Source: CAYVQF01 sp964454015 (GTDB taxonomy: Bacteria > Myxococcota_A > Bradymonadia > UBA4248). Taken from it: 64,000 nt of DNA. Position 1 is the first letter of the stretch. Each line of letters begins with the position of its first letter. A program made the position numbers and the translations under genes. The stretch lies in NCBI GenBank assembly GCA_964454015.1, contig CAYVQF010000003.1, positions 124,001 to 188,000 on the forward strand, read 5' to 3'. This document shows positions 1 to 7,496 of this stretch, piece after piece. The notes beneath the pieces are model-generated. The model was not told the DNA's origin. It saw nothing but the letters and a program-made list of their open reading frames with translations, and did not search any database.

Positions 1-283
1 GGTGGGCGGGACCTTCGCTTGGATGAGGAAGTCCAGCCCTTTAGGCGTTGGTTTACCGAGCGTTTATCCGTGGCCTTTGCTGAGGGGCGAGCGCCTCGTG
101 TGGAAGAACTGGTACGTCTGGTTCCGCTGTTGACGTTGCGGGTAGATGCGCTGCGGCTGGGCTTGTTGGTACGTTTTGCTGGGGTACTGAGCGAGTCGCG
201 ACTAGAGCAGGAGCTGAGCGTCAAGAAGGTTGCTTTGGCGTTGGGCGGGGGTGGGGGGTCGGGCTTTCCACACTTGGGTGTGT
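1..283 (+). CDS. Patatin-like phospholipase, N-terminal part (cut by window edge and assembly gap)
   Basis: The frame is open from the window edge to the N run, so the true start may lie outside; a TTG at 19 is the first possible start inside. The last residues carry the glycine-rich oxyanion-hole motif of patatin-like lipases (VALALGGGGGSGFPHLGV). The reading frame continues exactly into the piece at 453-1508, because the 20 bases before the gap occur again at 443-462. With the artefact removed, the protein would have about 436 visible residues. Family members are Ser-Asp dyad acyl hydrolases acting on phospholipids. The roughly 70 residues before the glycine motif are helical and not recognised. 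Confidence 0.8.
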
Positions 284-442
284 NNNNNNNNNNCGAAATC
301 GCCCGCCTCATCGACTATACCCAGACATAGCCCCCGCCTGCCCCTCGGCGCCGGCGCCCCCGGCCGCCTGATCCCGGCCCCCCCCCCCCCGGCGGCCCCC
401 CCCCCCCGCCGCCCCGCCGCCCCCCCCCCCCGCCCCCCCCCC
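284..442. other. Assembly gap plus poly-C artefact inside the patatin gene
   Basis: Ten Ns (284-293) are followed by about 150 bases that decay from mixed sequence into nearly pure C. The 20-mer ctttccacacttgggtgtgt stands directly before the Ns (264-283) and directly after the C tract (443-462), in the same reading frame. The simplest reading is that the two copies are one locus, and that 284-442 is a failed read tail scaffolded next to it. Poly-C in this orientation is what a reverse read ending in poly-G would leave. It should not be read as biological sequence. Confidence 0.85.
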
Positions 443-452
443 CTTTCCACAC

Positions 453-1508
453 TTGGGTGTGTTCGACATGCTCGAGGATCTGGGCGTTCGCCCGTCATTG
501 ATTGTTGGGACCTCTTTGGGTGCGATGATGGGTTTCATGCGGGCGTCAGTGGAACGCTTTGACACGACGTCAGCGCTTCTGGATCTACCGCAGTGGTTTG
601 ACCTTGGTGGTGCGGTGCGGCCCTTTAGCGGTGGCAGTCGCTTTGGTTTTCCTGGCGTTTTTGATCTGGATTTGCGTGAAATTGGGCGGAGGCTTTGTCA
701 GCGAGATTGGGGGAATGAGATTCCCTGTTTCTCGGACTTGCCCATTCCGCTGGGTTGTGTGGCGACAGGTGTGTTGCGTGGCGCAGGCCTGGATGAGGCG
801 GCGCTTGACCTTGCGATGAAGAGGTCGCGGGGACGTTTTGCTTTCACGCCGCTGCGTACTCGCCGGTTGCTCAAGGTCGTGATCGAGCAGATGCGTCGTC
901 TGACGAGCAATCCGCGATTCTTGACGGAGGTCGTCTTTGGTCTTTCGCGCCAGAGTCGCCCCATGCGGGTGGTCGATGGGATTGGTTTTTCCTGTTCTGT
1001 ACCCGGTGTCCTGCACTACGAGGTCGAGGAGGAACACGCAGATACGATTGCGGCGCTGGAAGCGCTATTTGCGGAGGAGGGAATTTTCCGACTGACCGAT
1101 GGAGGTTTGGTCAACAATGTGCCCTCACGTGTGGCCTGGGACGCGGTGCAGTCGGGGATGCTTGGTACGCGGAATGTCCTGATCTATGGTGTCGATGTTT
1201 TTGCACCCGTTGCGAACCGCAATGCCCTGTTTTTGCCGATGCAGCAGATTGCCCGGGCCAATGTGATAGCCAACCGGCCCTATGCCGACTTGACGCGGAC
1301 GCTGCGTAAAGTGCCGAGTCCCATGAACCTCGCGCCGAGCTTGAAGCAGTTACAGCGGGTGGTACAGGAGACCCGGGTGCATCTTGCAGAGGATCGGTTG
1401 TATCTTCGGCGAGCGCTGCAGCCGCAGCGACCCTATATGGCCTGGCGTTCGGAAGTGCATCTGCCGACCAGTGTTTTTTCCGAGGGTGACGAGGGCCGTT
1501 GGCGCTGA
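453..1508 (+). CDS. Patatin-like phospholipase, C-terminal part
   Basis: This is the continuation of the gene at 1-283. It holds the nucleophile elbow GTSLG (GxSxG) about 15 residues after the gap and the second dyad motif DGGLVNNVP, where the Asp of DGG is catalytic. Both dyad residues and the oxyanion loop are therefore present once the assembly fault is ignored. No membrane segment is visible, which points to a cytoplasmic or peripherally membrane-bound lipid acyl hydrolase of the RssA/NTE-like bacterial group. The TTG at 453 is not a real start. The gene ends three bases from the convergent histidine kinase gene. Confidence 0.85.
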   Translation: MGVFDMLEDLGVRPSLIVGTSLGAMMGFMRASVERFDTTSALLDLPQWFDLGGAVRPFSGGSRFGFPGVFDLDLREIGRRLCQRDWGNEIPCFSDLPIPLGCVATGVLRGAGLDEAALDLAMKRSRGRFAFTPLRTRRLLKVVIEQMRRLTSNPRFLTEVVFGLSRQSRPMRVVDGIGFSCSVPGVLHYEVEEEHADTIAALEALFAEEGIFRLTDGGLVNNVPSRVAWDAVQSGMLGTRNVLIYGVDVFAPVANRNALFLPMQQIARANVIANRPYADLTRTLRKVPSPMNLAPSLKQLQRVVQETRVHLAEDRLYLRRALQPQRPYMAWRSEVHLPTSVFSEGDEGRWR

Positions 1509-1511
1509 GGT

Positions 1512-3002
1512 TCAGCCAAGCCAGCCCAGTGGGATCTCTCGTGGGTTTGGTGTGTTGGCCGTTTTTTCATCGGTTGGCGGGGGGATGAGGGTGATGCAGA
1601 TGGTGGTTCCTGTGTCACTGGTCGCGGCGATTTCGAGAGTGCCGCCGTGTGCTTCAACCACCTTTCTTGCCAGGGGAAGGCCCAGCCCGGTGCCCTTCTC
1701 CTTGGTGGTGTAGAAAGGTCGGAACACATGGGGCTGAATATCTGCGGGTATTCCAGGTCCGTGATCGGTGATGCGAATCTGGTACAGGTGGTTGTTGATA
1801 CTGACTTGGACGTCGATGGTGGTGTTGGCAGGAGAGGCCTGCCAGGCGTTGCGAACGAGATTGATGATGACCTGCTTGATGCGATCACGGTCGGCCTCGA
1901 GGAGGATGTCATCGGGGCATTGCACCCGCAAGGTGACTTGAGAGCGTTGCAAGTCAGAGCGCATGAGGTCAGCGATGTCGACGAGGAGGGCGTTGGCGGG
2001 AAAGACCGACATTTGGAGCTGGGGCTTGCGCGCGAAATTTAGGAAATCGTTGACTACGCCCCCTAGATAGGCGAGCTCATGTTTGATGCGGACGACGTGA
2101 CGTCTGGTTTGGTCTTGCGAGGATTTTCCTTCAGCGCAGAGGTCCTCATCGAGCAAGCCGAGGAAGAGTTCGATGCCACCGAGGGGGTTACGGACCTCAT
2201 GGGCGATGCCAGAAAGCATCAGTTGCATTTCTTCTTCACGTTGCCTGAGGGCGCGACGCATTTTCTCCAGCCCGTGTTCGAGGTCGCCCAAGGCGTCACT
2301 TCGCGTCGGCTGGATGGTGTCTTCTAGGTGACCTCTTTCGATGTGGTGGGCCGTCTGAACCAGGCGATTGACGACGGAGGTCAAGCGGTTGCTGACCCAG
2401 ACCGCCGTCGCGATGACGGCGAGCAAGGAGATGCTGCCGAAGAGAAGGAGGTTTCTGCGGAAGATGAAGAGGTCCTGTAGCTGGGTCGCGTGTCCTTGGA
2501 CGCCGAGGATTGCGACGACTTCGCCCGTGCTGGGGTGATGGATGGGAGTGTAGGCGTACATGTAGTGGGTTCCATCGGCAGCCGTGTAGAGGACACTGGC
2601 GATGGTTTCGCCACGCAGGGCGGCCTCGATCTCGGCGGCATCGGGCTCGATTTCATAGTAGCGGTGGCCATGAGGAATGGCGCGGTCTGTGTCTACGATG
2701 CTGGTGCGAGAGGTGGGGTTGAAGAGGAAGACCCGAGCGACTTCCGTCTCGATGGCGATGGGCTCAATGCGCTTTCTAAGGTTCTGAAGCGAGAGCTCAT
2801 CGTCGCTTGTGACACGGCCAACGAGTTCAGCAAAGTAGCCCGTGAGGATCGCCCGCTCAGCTTTGGCGACGGAGATGAGGCGCAGGGAGATCTGTTCCTC
2901 GAAGGCCGTGCGGGCGACGTGATCGGCGATGAAGGCGTAGACGGCTAGGCCGAGGGTGGTGGGGATGAGGAAGGAGAAGGCCAGCCTCCAGGCCAAACCC
3001 AT
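1512..3002 (-). CDS. Membrane sensor histidine kinase with HAMP domain
   Basis: This is a 496-residue protein. TM1 lies at about residues 5-25 and is followed by an extracytoplasmic sensor of about 155 residues. TM2 at 184-204 leads into a HAMP linker. The HisKA motif is SGIAHEVRNPLGG, with the phospho-accepting His at about 268. The ATPase domain shows the N box (INLVRNAWQAS), the G1 box (DHGPGIP) and the F/G2 boxes (FYTTKEKGTGLGLPLA), so the enzyme looks active. No response regulator is adjacent; the NtrC-type regulator at 30576 is a possible but distant partner. It lies downstream of, and probably with, the RodZ-like gene. The start is uncertain: the frame is open to 3089, but MGLAW begins the first membrane segment. 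Confidence 0.9.
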   Translation of the reverse strand: MGLAWRLAFSFLIPTTLGLAVYAFIADHVARTAFEEQISLRLISVAKAERAILTGYFAELVGRVTSDDELSLQNLRKRIEPIAIETEVARVFLFNPTSRTSIVDTDRAIPHGHRYYEIEPDAAEIEAALRGETIASVLYTAADGTHYMYAYTPIHHPSTGEVVAILGVQGHATQLQDLFIFRRNLLLFGSISLLAVIATAVWVSNRLTSVVNRLVQTAHHIERGHLEDTIQPTRSDALGDLEHGLEKMRRALRQREEEMQLMLSGIAHEVRNPLGGIELFLGLLDEDLCAEGKSSQDQTRRHVVRIKHELAYLGGVVNDFLNFARKPQLQMSVFPANALLVDIADLMRSDLQRSQVTLRVQCPDDILLEADRDRIKQVIINLVRNAWQASPANTTIDVQVSINNHLYQIRITDHGPGIPADIQPHVFRPFYTTKEKGTGLGLPLARKVVEAHGGTLEIAATSDTGTTICITLIPPPTDEKTANTPNPREIPLGWLG

Positions 3003-3124
3003 CCGCAAAGGGCGCCGCGATGTGCTGTGCTTGCAGGAAACCAAGGCACCCTCCTTGCAGAGGGGCGCTCGCCCCGTTTCGAGTCTCACGTGCGAGACGG
3101 CAAGGCACGCTCAGGAGGTGACGA

Positions 3125-3745
3125 TCAGCGATCGATGTCGTTGTCAGGAAACTTGGAGCGGTTCCAAGTTTGAGAGTCTCCGCTGGTCGTTGTGTTGTGT
3201 GTGTCGGAGATGAGCCACGGCGAGGCTTTCTCTGCTTCGGTTTCAACGACAGGTCGCGATTTCCGCTTTTCATTTTCTTCGGCCTCACCCGTTCCAGTGA
3301 ACAAGAGGGAGAGGGCCAAGCTGGTTGCGACGACGAGGAAGACAACGAGATAAGCAAAGCGGAAGGTGCGTTGGGCCGATTCTATGGGGCTGTTGTTGTT
3401 GTTCGTGCGTTCCGGTTCTGGGGTGCCCAAGACCAGTGGCGAGATGTTTTCACTTCGCACCGAGACAACGCTTTCAACGTTCTTGAGCTCGGTGACCTCT
3501 TGCCGGCGTTGTTGCTGCCGCAACGCGTTGTAGGCGAGCATGATGTCTTCGACTGAGAGTTGGAGTTCGCGTGCGTAGTTACGCACGAAACCCTTGGCAA
3601 AGACTTCTGCGGGGAAGAGGTCGAAGCGATCACTTTCGATGTTGCGGAGGGCACAAACCGGAATGCGCGTCACTGAGCCGATCTCTTTGAGAGAGATGCC
3701 TCGTGCCTCACGCTCTCTTTTCAATAATGCTCCGGGCGTCTCCAT
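3125..3745 (-). CDS. RodZ-like protein: N-terminal HTH and one membrane segment
   Basis: The protein has 206 residues. Residues about 4-70 form the XRE-type helix-turn-helix of the RodZ/YmfM family (LKREREARGISLKEIG, followed by an FAKGFVRNYA motif). A charged linker, one TM segment (LVVFLVVATSLALSLLF, about 128-146) and a polar tail of about 55 residues follow. RodZ links MreB to the membrane in cell-shape control; here the periplasmic part is short, so the exact role is open. The start is chosen at 3745 because GGAG stands seven bases upstream. A TTGACA-type promoter lies about 80 bases upstream. Confidence 0.75.
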   Translation of the reverse strand: METPGALLKREREARGISLKEIGSVTRIPVCALRNIESDRFDLFPAEVFAKGFVRNYARELQLSVEDIMLAYNALRQQQRRQEVTELKNVESVVSVRSENISPLVLGTPEPERTNNNNSPIESAQRTFRFAYLVVFLVVATSLALSLLFTGTGEAEENEKRKSRPVVETEAEKASPWLISDTHNTTTSGDSQTWNRSKFPDNDIDR

Positions 3746-4084
3746 AGATTCTCCACGAGAAACAATTGAAGCCTTTCGGCTTGGGGGCGCAGCAGCGTCA
3801 GCGTACTTCGCCACAGGGAGGTGCTTTACACGGATGCCTTTGCCACTGTCAAGGGTAAACCGGCTGCGGTGCGACATGTAGTTGTTGATCGATGTCACAC
3901 AAGGCGTCCCTGCCTACGCGGACATTGTGACACCGATGTCATAGTCTGCGCAATGGTACGGTCAAAAATGGTGCACAAATTTTCCAGGTTGGGTGATTTG
4001 GGGGGTGTAAGGAAGGGTGAATGGGTGCGTTGACAAGGGGATGGCCGAGAGGGGCAGCGCGCTTCATGGGAGGAGGTCGTCTTC
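3746..4084. promoter_or_regulatory. Divergent intergenic region with a repeated CGATGTCA element
   Basis: No gene is seen in these 339 bases between the RodZ-like gene and the ECF operon. CGATGTCA occurs twice in the same orientation (3890-3897 and 3934-3941). TGTCACA (3893-3899) and TGTGACA (3926-3932) form an inverted pair between and within them. This arrangement suggests a regulator binding site serving one or both divergent units, but the evidence is only the repeats. GGGAGGAGG at about 4068 is the ribosome binding site of the gene at 4085. Confidence 0.3.
3825..3852 (-). promoter_or_regulatory. Sigma-70-type promoter for the RodZ-like/kinase genes
   Basis: On the minus strand there is TTGACA, 16 bases, then TGTAAA, about 80 bases upstream of the ATG at 3745. 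The -35 element is perfect and the -10 element matches 4 of 6. Confidence 0.5.
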
Positions 4085-4660
4085 GTGTGGTGGCAGTGGG
4101 TGCTAGTAAGGTTGATGGGCTGCTTGGTGCTAATGGGCTGTGCGAGCACCTCTCCACGGGCGCCATGCGGGTCGTTTGCGGTGAGGTCATGCGTGGTCGA
4201 TGACGCCGATCTTCCTCTCAGTGGCGCTGAGATCGAGGGTGGTGTGGATGTTCTTCAGGGGCATCGGCGTTACTGGCGCGGATTAGAGCATGTGGCATAT
4301 GAGGCGATGTCTTTGGAGGCGCGGTTGTTCAGGGGGGATGTCGAGGTGAGGCGTACTTTTGTGGAGCAGCGGCACAGGCGCCGTGCTTGGTCGGCGCGGC
4401 GTTCGATATTGTTGTCGTTGGCGCCCTTGGGGGGGAGTGTGCACACGGTCTTTTTCGTGGCGTTGGGTGAGCGCTGTGGTTGCGGGACGATTTGTTCATT
4501 GGCCCAGTCGATTTGCCGGTCATCGGCTTTGATTTGTGAGGTCTGGTCGTTTTACCCAGGTGACTCAGATTTGCGTGGAGATTGCGTATGGGCCCAAGTG
4601 GAGTGTGAGGGTGCCTTGGCGTTGTGTAGGCGTTGTGGTGGGGCGGCAGGGGGTGAATAG
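4085..4660 (+). CDS. Lipoprotein with C-terminal eight-cysteine module, first gene of the ECF operon
   Basis: This 191-residue protein of unrecognised family starts at a GTG preceded by GGAGGAGG. The N terminus is a lipoprotein signal (LVLMGCAS, lipidated Cys at 19). The middle is charged. Residues 133-184 hold eight cysteines with gaps of 3, 6, 6, 15, 6, 6 and 2. The last gene of the operon (6553-7212) has exactly the same spacing, with shared residues ICRS and a CxWA motif. Regular seven-residue spacing places the Cys on one helix face, which would suit metal or cluster binding or disulfides. The function is unknown; the operon encodes an ECF sigma factor. Confidence 0.65.
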   Translation: MWWQWVLVRLMGCLVLMGCASTSPRAPCGSFAVRSCVVDDADLPLSGAEIEGGVDVLQGHRRYWRGLEHVAYEAMSLEARLFRGDVEVRRTFVEQRHRRRAWSARRSILLSLAPLGGSVHTVFFVALGERCGCGTICSLAQSICRSSALICEVWSFYPGDSDLRGDCVWAQVECEGALALCRRCGGAAGGE

Positions 4661-4715
4661 ATGACACGCTTGGGAGTGGAGACAGAGGTGGTGATTTCTG
4701 TTAGAGCCAGAGGAG

Positions 4716-5360
4716 ATGTGCGAGGGACCTGTCAGGGACGCGGTGCTGAGGCTTGCGGATTCGATGGCGGACGAGGTGACCCTTCAAGAAGAAGAAGCGC
4801 TCTTGCGTCGAATGCACGCTGGCGAGAGGCAGTCTTTTCGGGACTTCTACGATATTTTTGCGTCTCGTTTGTACCGCGGTGTGATTTTTCCGCGGGTGGG
4901 TGTGGCCGATCTGGCGGAAGACGTATTGCGCGACACGTTCTTGACGGCTTTCGAGAAGATCGACTCGTTGCGTTGGCAGGGGCGGAGTCTTTTTCATTGG
5001 TTGAGCCGCATTGCGGTGAACAAGATCATCGACTTTCACCGGAGGAACAAGCGCACGGAGCGTTTCGTTCAGGGCTATGGCGTGCATGTCGAGTTATGCT
5101 CGCGACCGGGGGGTCCGGAGGAAGAGGTGCTGGCAGCGGAACGGACGGTACAGGTTGGCGAGACGGTGCAGTCTTTGATGGCGGGGCTGAATCCGCGATA
5201 TAGGCGGGCAGTCGAGCTGCGTTTTCTGCAGGGGATGTCGCGTGAGGCATGCGCGGATGCGATGGCGATCAGTGTAGGGAATTTCGACGTTGTGCTGTTT
5301 AGGGCCGTACAGAGGCTAAGAGATTTGTTGGCGGCCCGAGGTGGCTTGGATGGTTCGTGA
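4716..5360 (+). CDS. ECF-type RNA polymerase sigma factor
   Basis: The protein has up to 214 residues. Region 2 is visible as FRDFYDIFASRLYRGV through LAEDVLRDTFLTAF and the region 2.4-like stretch WLSRIAVNKIIDFHRR. Region 4 follows (LNPRYRRAVELRFLQGMS, ending AVQRLRDLL). The size and the two-domain layout fit extracytoplasmic-function sigma factors. The next gene is a single-TM protein overlapping the following one, as expected for a sigma/anti-sigma pair. The start is uncertain: the ATG at 4716 has GAGGAG directly abutting it, and a second ATG at 4764 also keeps the whole of region 2. Confidence 0.88.
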   Translation: MCEGPVRDAVLRLADSMADEVTLQEEEALLRRMHAGERQSFRDFYDIFASRLYRGVIFPRVGVADLAEDVLRDTFLTAFEKIDSLRWQGRSLFHWLSRIAVNKIIDFHRRNKRTERFVQGYGVHVELCSRPGGPEEEVLAAERTVQVGETVQSLMAGLNPRYRRAVELRFLQGMSREACADAMAISVGNFDVVLFRAVQRLRDLLAARGGLDGS

Positions 5361-5366
5361 GCGCCG

Positions 5367-6056
5367 ATGCCTGAGATGCGGGCGGTGAGTGGAGCGATGG
5401 CAAAGGGAAAACACAGAGAGCATGAGGCCGCGCCAGATGTCGGGAGGGGAGACCTTTCCGACGGCAGGTGTGCCTCCTCTTTTGCGACCGTCGAAGAAGC
5501 GACACCGAGTGAGCAAGAGCAGGCTGGGGCCCTTCGTTTTGCTGAGGTTCTGGCTGCCATCGAGGGAGGCCGAGGCGCTCTGGATGAATTGGCTGTTGCG
5601 GGCGATGACGATGAGATGGCGCACCTTGTTGCTGCGGCGCAGTTGGTGCGGGCAGAAGGGGTGTCAGCCAGGCGTTCGCCAGGGCAGCATGAGGCGACAT
5701 GGGCCCGATTGCGAGGCATGGTTCCCGGGAAGCAGAGCCGGCGGCGTGTCGGCGACGGGTGGTGGCCTTTGCTCAAGTGGGTGGCCCTACCTGCAGCGGC
5801 TGCTGCTGTCATCATGCTCTTTTGGTTTGGCGGTGATGAAGGGCGAAGGCTTCCGGTCTTGGAGCCCGAGTGGTCTGCGAGCGCCGTGGCGCGGGTCGAT
5901 GCGTCGGCAGGACGTTATGCGCAGGCTCTACTGACGATGGCGGTGGCACCAGTGGGAGACACGCCTCTGCGCTCGCTGCGGGAAGCGCAGTTTTCTGCTT
6001 GGCGGGTGGACACGACGTTGAGCCAACGTCGTGGCGGGGGAGGTGTGGTCCGATGA
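5367..6056 (+). CDS. Single-TM protein, probable anti-sigma factor
   Basis: This 229-residue protein has a polar, acidic N-terminal part of about 135 residues, one TM segment (WVALPAAAAAVIMLFWFG, about 137-155) and an extracytoplasmic tail of about 70 residues. The topology and the position six bases after the ECF sigma gene suggest a membrane anti-sigma factor. No zinc-binding ZAS motif (HxxxCxxC) is visible, so it would belong to a different class. The stop overlaps the start of the next gene by four bases (ATGA). A second ATG at 5397 is an alternative start. Confidence 0.55.
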   Translation: MPEMRAVSGAMAKGKHREHEAAPDVGRGDLSDGRCASSFATVEEATPSEQEQAGALRFAEVLAAIEGGRGALDELAVAGDDDEMAHLVAAAQLVRAEGVSARRSPGQHEATWARLRGMVPGKQSRRRVGDGWWPLLKWVALPAAAAAVIMLFWFGGDEGRRLPVLEPEWSASAVARVDASAGRYAQALLTMAVAPVGDTPLRSLREAQFSAWRVDTTLSQRRGGGGVVR

Positions 6057-6556
6057 GGGCGGGACGAAGGCTCATGGCGGTGTGGCTGCTGGCAGGCTTG
6101 TTTTGGGCTTGTCAGCAGGATGAGTTGTCGAAGCCACCGGACGAGCGGCACATTGCAGCGACGGTGGCCATGGCCCAGAGCTATCATGCCCAAGTTGACA
6201 TCGCCCTAGAGCAAGGCGAGCGTCGTGAGGCGAAGGCGGCGCTCGAGGCGCTGGTCGAAGCATTGACTGCAGCGGATATGCAGCATCCGGTGGTAGGTGA
6301 CCTCGCGCTCGATGCTCATGGACGCTTGGCGCGCCTTTGGGAGGAAGAGGGTGAAGTGGATCTGGCGCTTGCGGTGATAGAGCGGGGTCTTTCCAGCGCA
6401 GGTCCTAGAGGGGAGCAGAGCGTGTTTGCTGGGTATTTGTTACAAATGCGAGGTGATCTGCTGCGAAGCCAAGGAGATGATCTTGGAGCTGTCGAGGCGC
6501 ATCGCCAGGCCATTTTGATTTTCAAGTCGATTCTCGAGCGGCAGCGCGAGGAATGA
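6053..6556 (+). CDS. Lipoprotein with TPR-like helices
   Basis: The protein has 167 residues. The signal ends in LFWAC, giving a lipid-anchored Cys at about 20. The rest is alpha-helical with TPR-like patterns (GRLARLWEEEGEVDLALAVI, LRSQGDDLGAVEAHRQAI). The start overlaps the preceding stop (ATGA), and the stop overlaps the next ATG in the same way, so translation is coupled on both sides. This makes it an integral part of the ECF operon, perhaps a scaffold for the two eight-cysteine lipoproteins. That role is inference. Confidence 0.65.
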   Translation: MRAGRRLMAVWLLAGLFWACQQDELSKPPDERHIAATVAMAQSYHAQVDIALEQGERREAKAALEALVEALTAADMQHPVVGDLALDAHGRLARLWEEEGEVDLALAVIERGLSSAGPRGEQSVFAGYLLQMRGDLLRSQGDDLGAVEAHRQAILIFKSILERQREE

Positions 6557-7212
6557 AAGTAGTCATGAGAAGCAGAGGCCTTGCGCCACTGATTGGTTGG
6601 GTGATGTTGGCCCTAGGGGTTGGCCAGGGCTGCGCGGCCCAGGGCCGGTCTCAGCGCTCCCTTGGGGATCTTCCCTCGGGAGACAGGTGTCCGGCGCAGA
6701 TGGAGGCTCCTTTAGAGCGTGACGCGGTCACCACGCCGACGCGGCTTGTGCCGGCCATGCCACAAGAGGCTTCGCAGCTCGTCGCGCAAGAAGTGGCACG
6801 CATCGAAGGTCTCCGCTCTGATCTGGTTGGCTACAGCGATGCTGTTCCAGCATCCCCTTCTGCGAGTGTCCCCGCCGAGCAGGAGTTGAAGGTCATGGAG
6901 TACGACAGCGCTGAAAAGGCGATGCCGCAACAGACGGGGGCTGGTGCGTCCAAGGCTGCGCGTAGGTCGTTGGCGGATGAGCTGCGGTCGCGTCGAGAAG
7001 AGGCTCGGGACGCAGAGCGGTTGAGCGTTTCTATCCAACGTTGTGGTCAGGCGTGTGACTTAGCCATGGAGATCTGTCGCTCGGCAGAAGTCATCTGTTC
7101 GGTCTCACAGGCACACGCAAGTGATCCACGTTTTGTCGACTCCTGCACCTGGGCCGCTGAACAGTGCGAGAGCAGCCAGGAGACCTGCGAGATGTGTCTC
7201 GAAGGCGAATGA
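6553..7212 (+). CDS. Exported protein with C-terminal eight-cysteine module, last gene of the ECF operon
   Basis: The protein has 219 residues. The N terminus is a signal peptide with a marginal lipobox (GVGQGC, Cys at 27). The middle is disordered and coiled-coil-like (LADELRSRREEARDAERL). Residues 164-215 carry eight cysteines with gaps 3, 6, 6, 15, 6, 6, 2, identical to the protein at 4085-4660, and short shared motifs (ICRS, CTWA versus CVWA). The two are clearly paralogous at this end only. The ATG overlaps the preceding stop by four bases. The family is not recognised. Confidence 0.65.
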   Translation: MKVVMRSRGLAPLIGWVMLALGVGQGCAAQGRSQRSLGDLPSGDRCPAQMEAPLERDAVTTPTRLVPAMPQEASQLVAQEVARIEGLRSDLVGYSDAVPASPSASVPAEQELKVMEYDSAEKAMPQQTGAGASKAARRSLADELRSRREEARDAERLSVSIQRCGQACDLAMEICRSAEVICSVSQAHASDPRFVDSCTWAAEQCESSQETCEMCLEGE

Positions 7213-7225
7213 TGTTGGCGTCCAC

Positions 7226-7346
7226 GGTGCCTGCGAGCGTGAGAGGGTGGAAGGGGGTAAAGCGTAAGAACGAAGGGTAGGATAAAAGGTGGGAATGTGG
7301 GGGAGGGAAGGTTGGGTAGGCAAAGCCTCTCACGTTCGCAGGCGCC
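7226..7346 (+). repeat. Long inverted repeat: 21-bp RNA stem enclosing a purine-rich 79-base loop
   Basis: The arms are 7226-7246 and 7326-7346. Read as plus-strand RNA, all 21 positions pair, 19 as Watson-Crick and two as G-U wobbles (7228 with 7344, 7237 with 7335). Read on the minus strand the same two positions would be A-C mismatches, so the plus strand is the likely transcript. It begins 14 bases after the last ECF-operon stop. There is no T run after it, so it is not an ordinary terminator. It could be a 3'-end stabiliser, a small RNA or a mobile-element remnant. Confidence 0.5.
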
Positions 7347-7496
7347 CTGGCGGGGGCTGTGACAGGGTTCCTTAGGCATCCAGCGCAGAGAGTTCTACGC
7401 TGGCTGTAAAGTTACACAGTTGTTAACGTGCGATGACTGCGCTTTGTTCCCAAACAAAATGCGCATTGCACGCATGGGTTGGGACAGGTCAGTGTA

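Noticed and set aside
294..442. Pro-rich coding region in the C tract
   Set aside because: It is an assembly artefact between two copies of the same 20-mer, not coding DNA.
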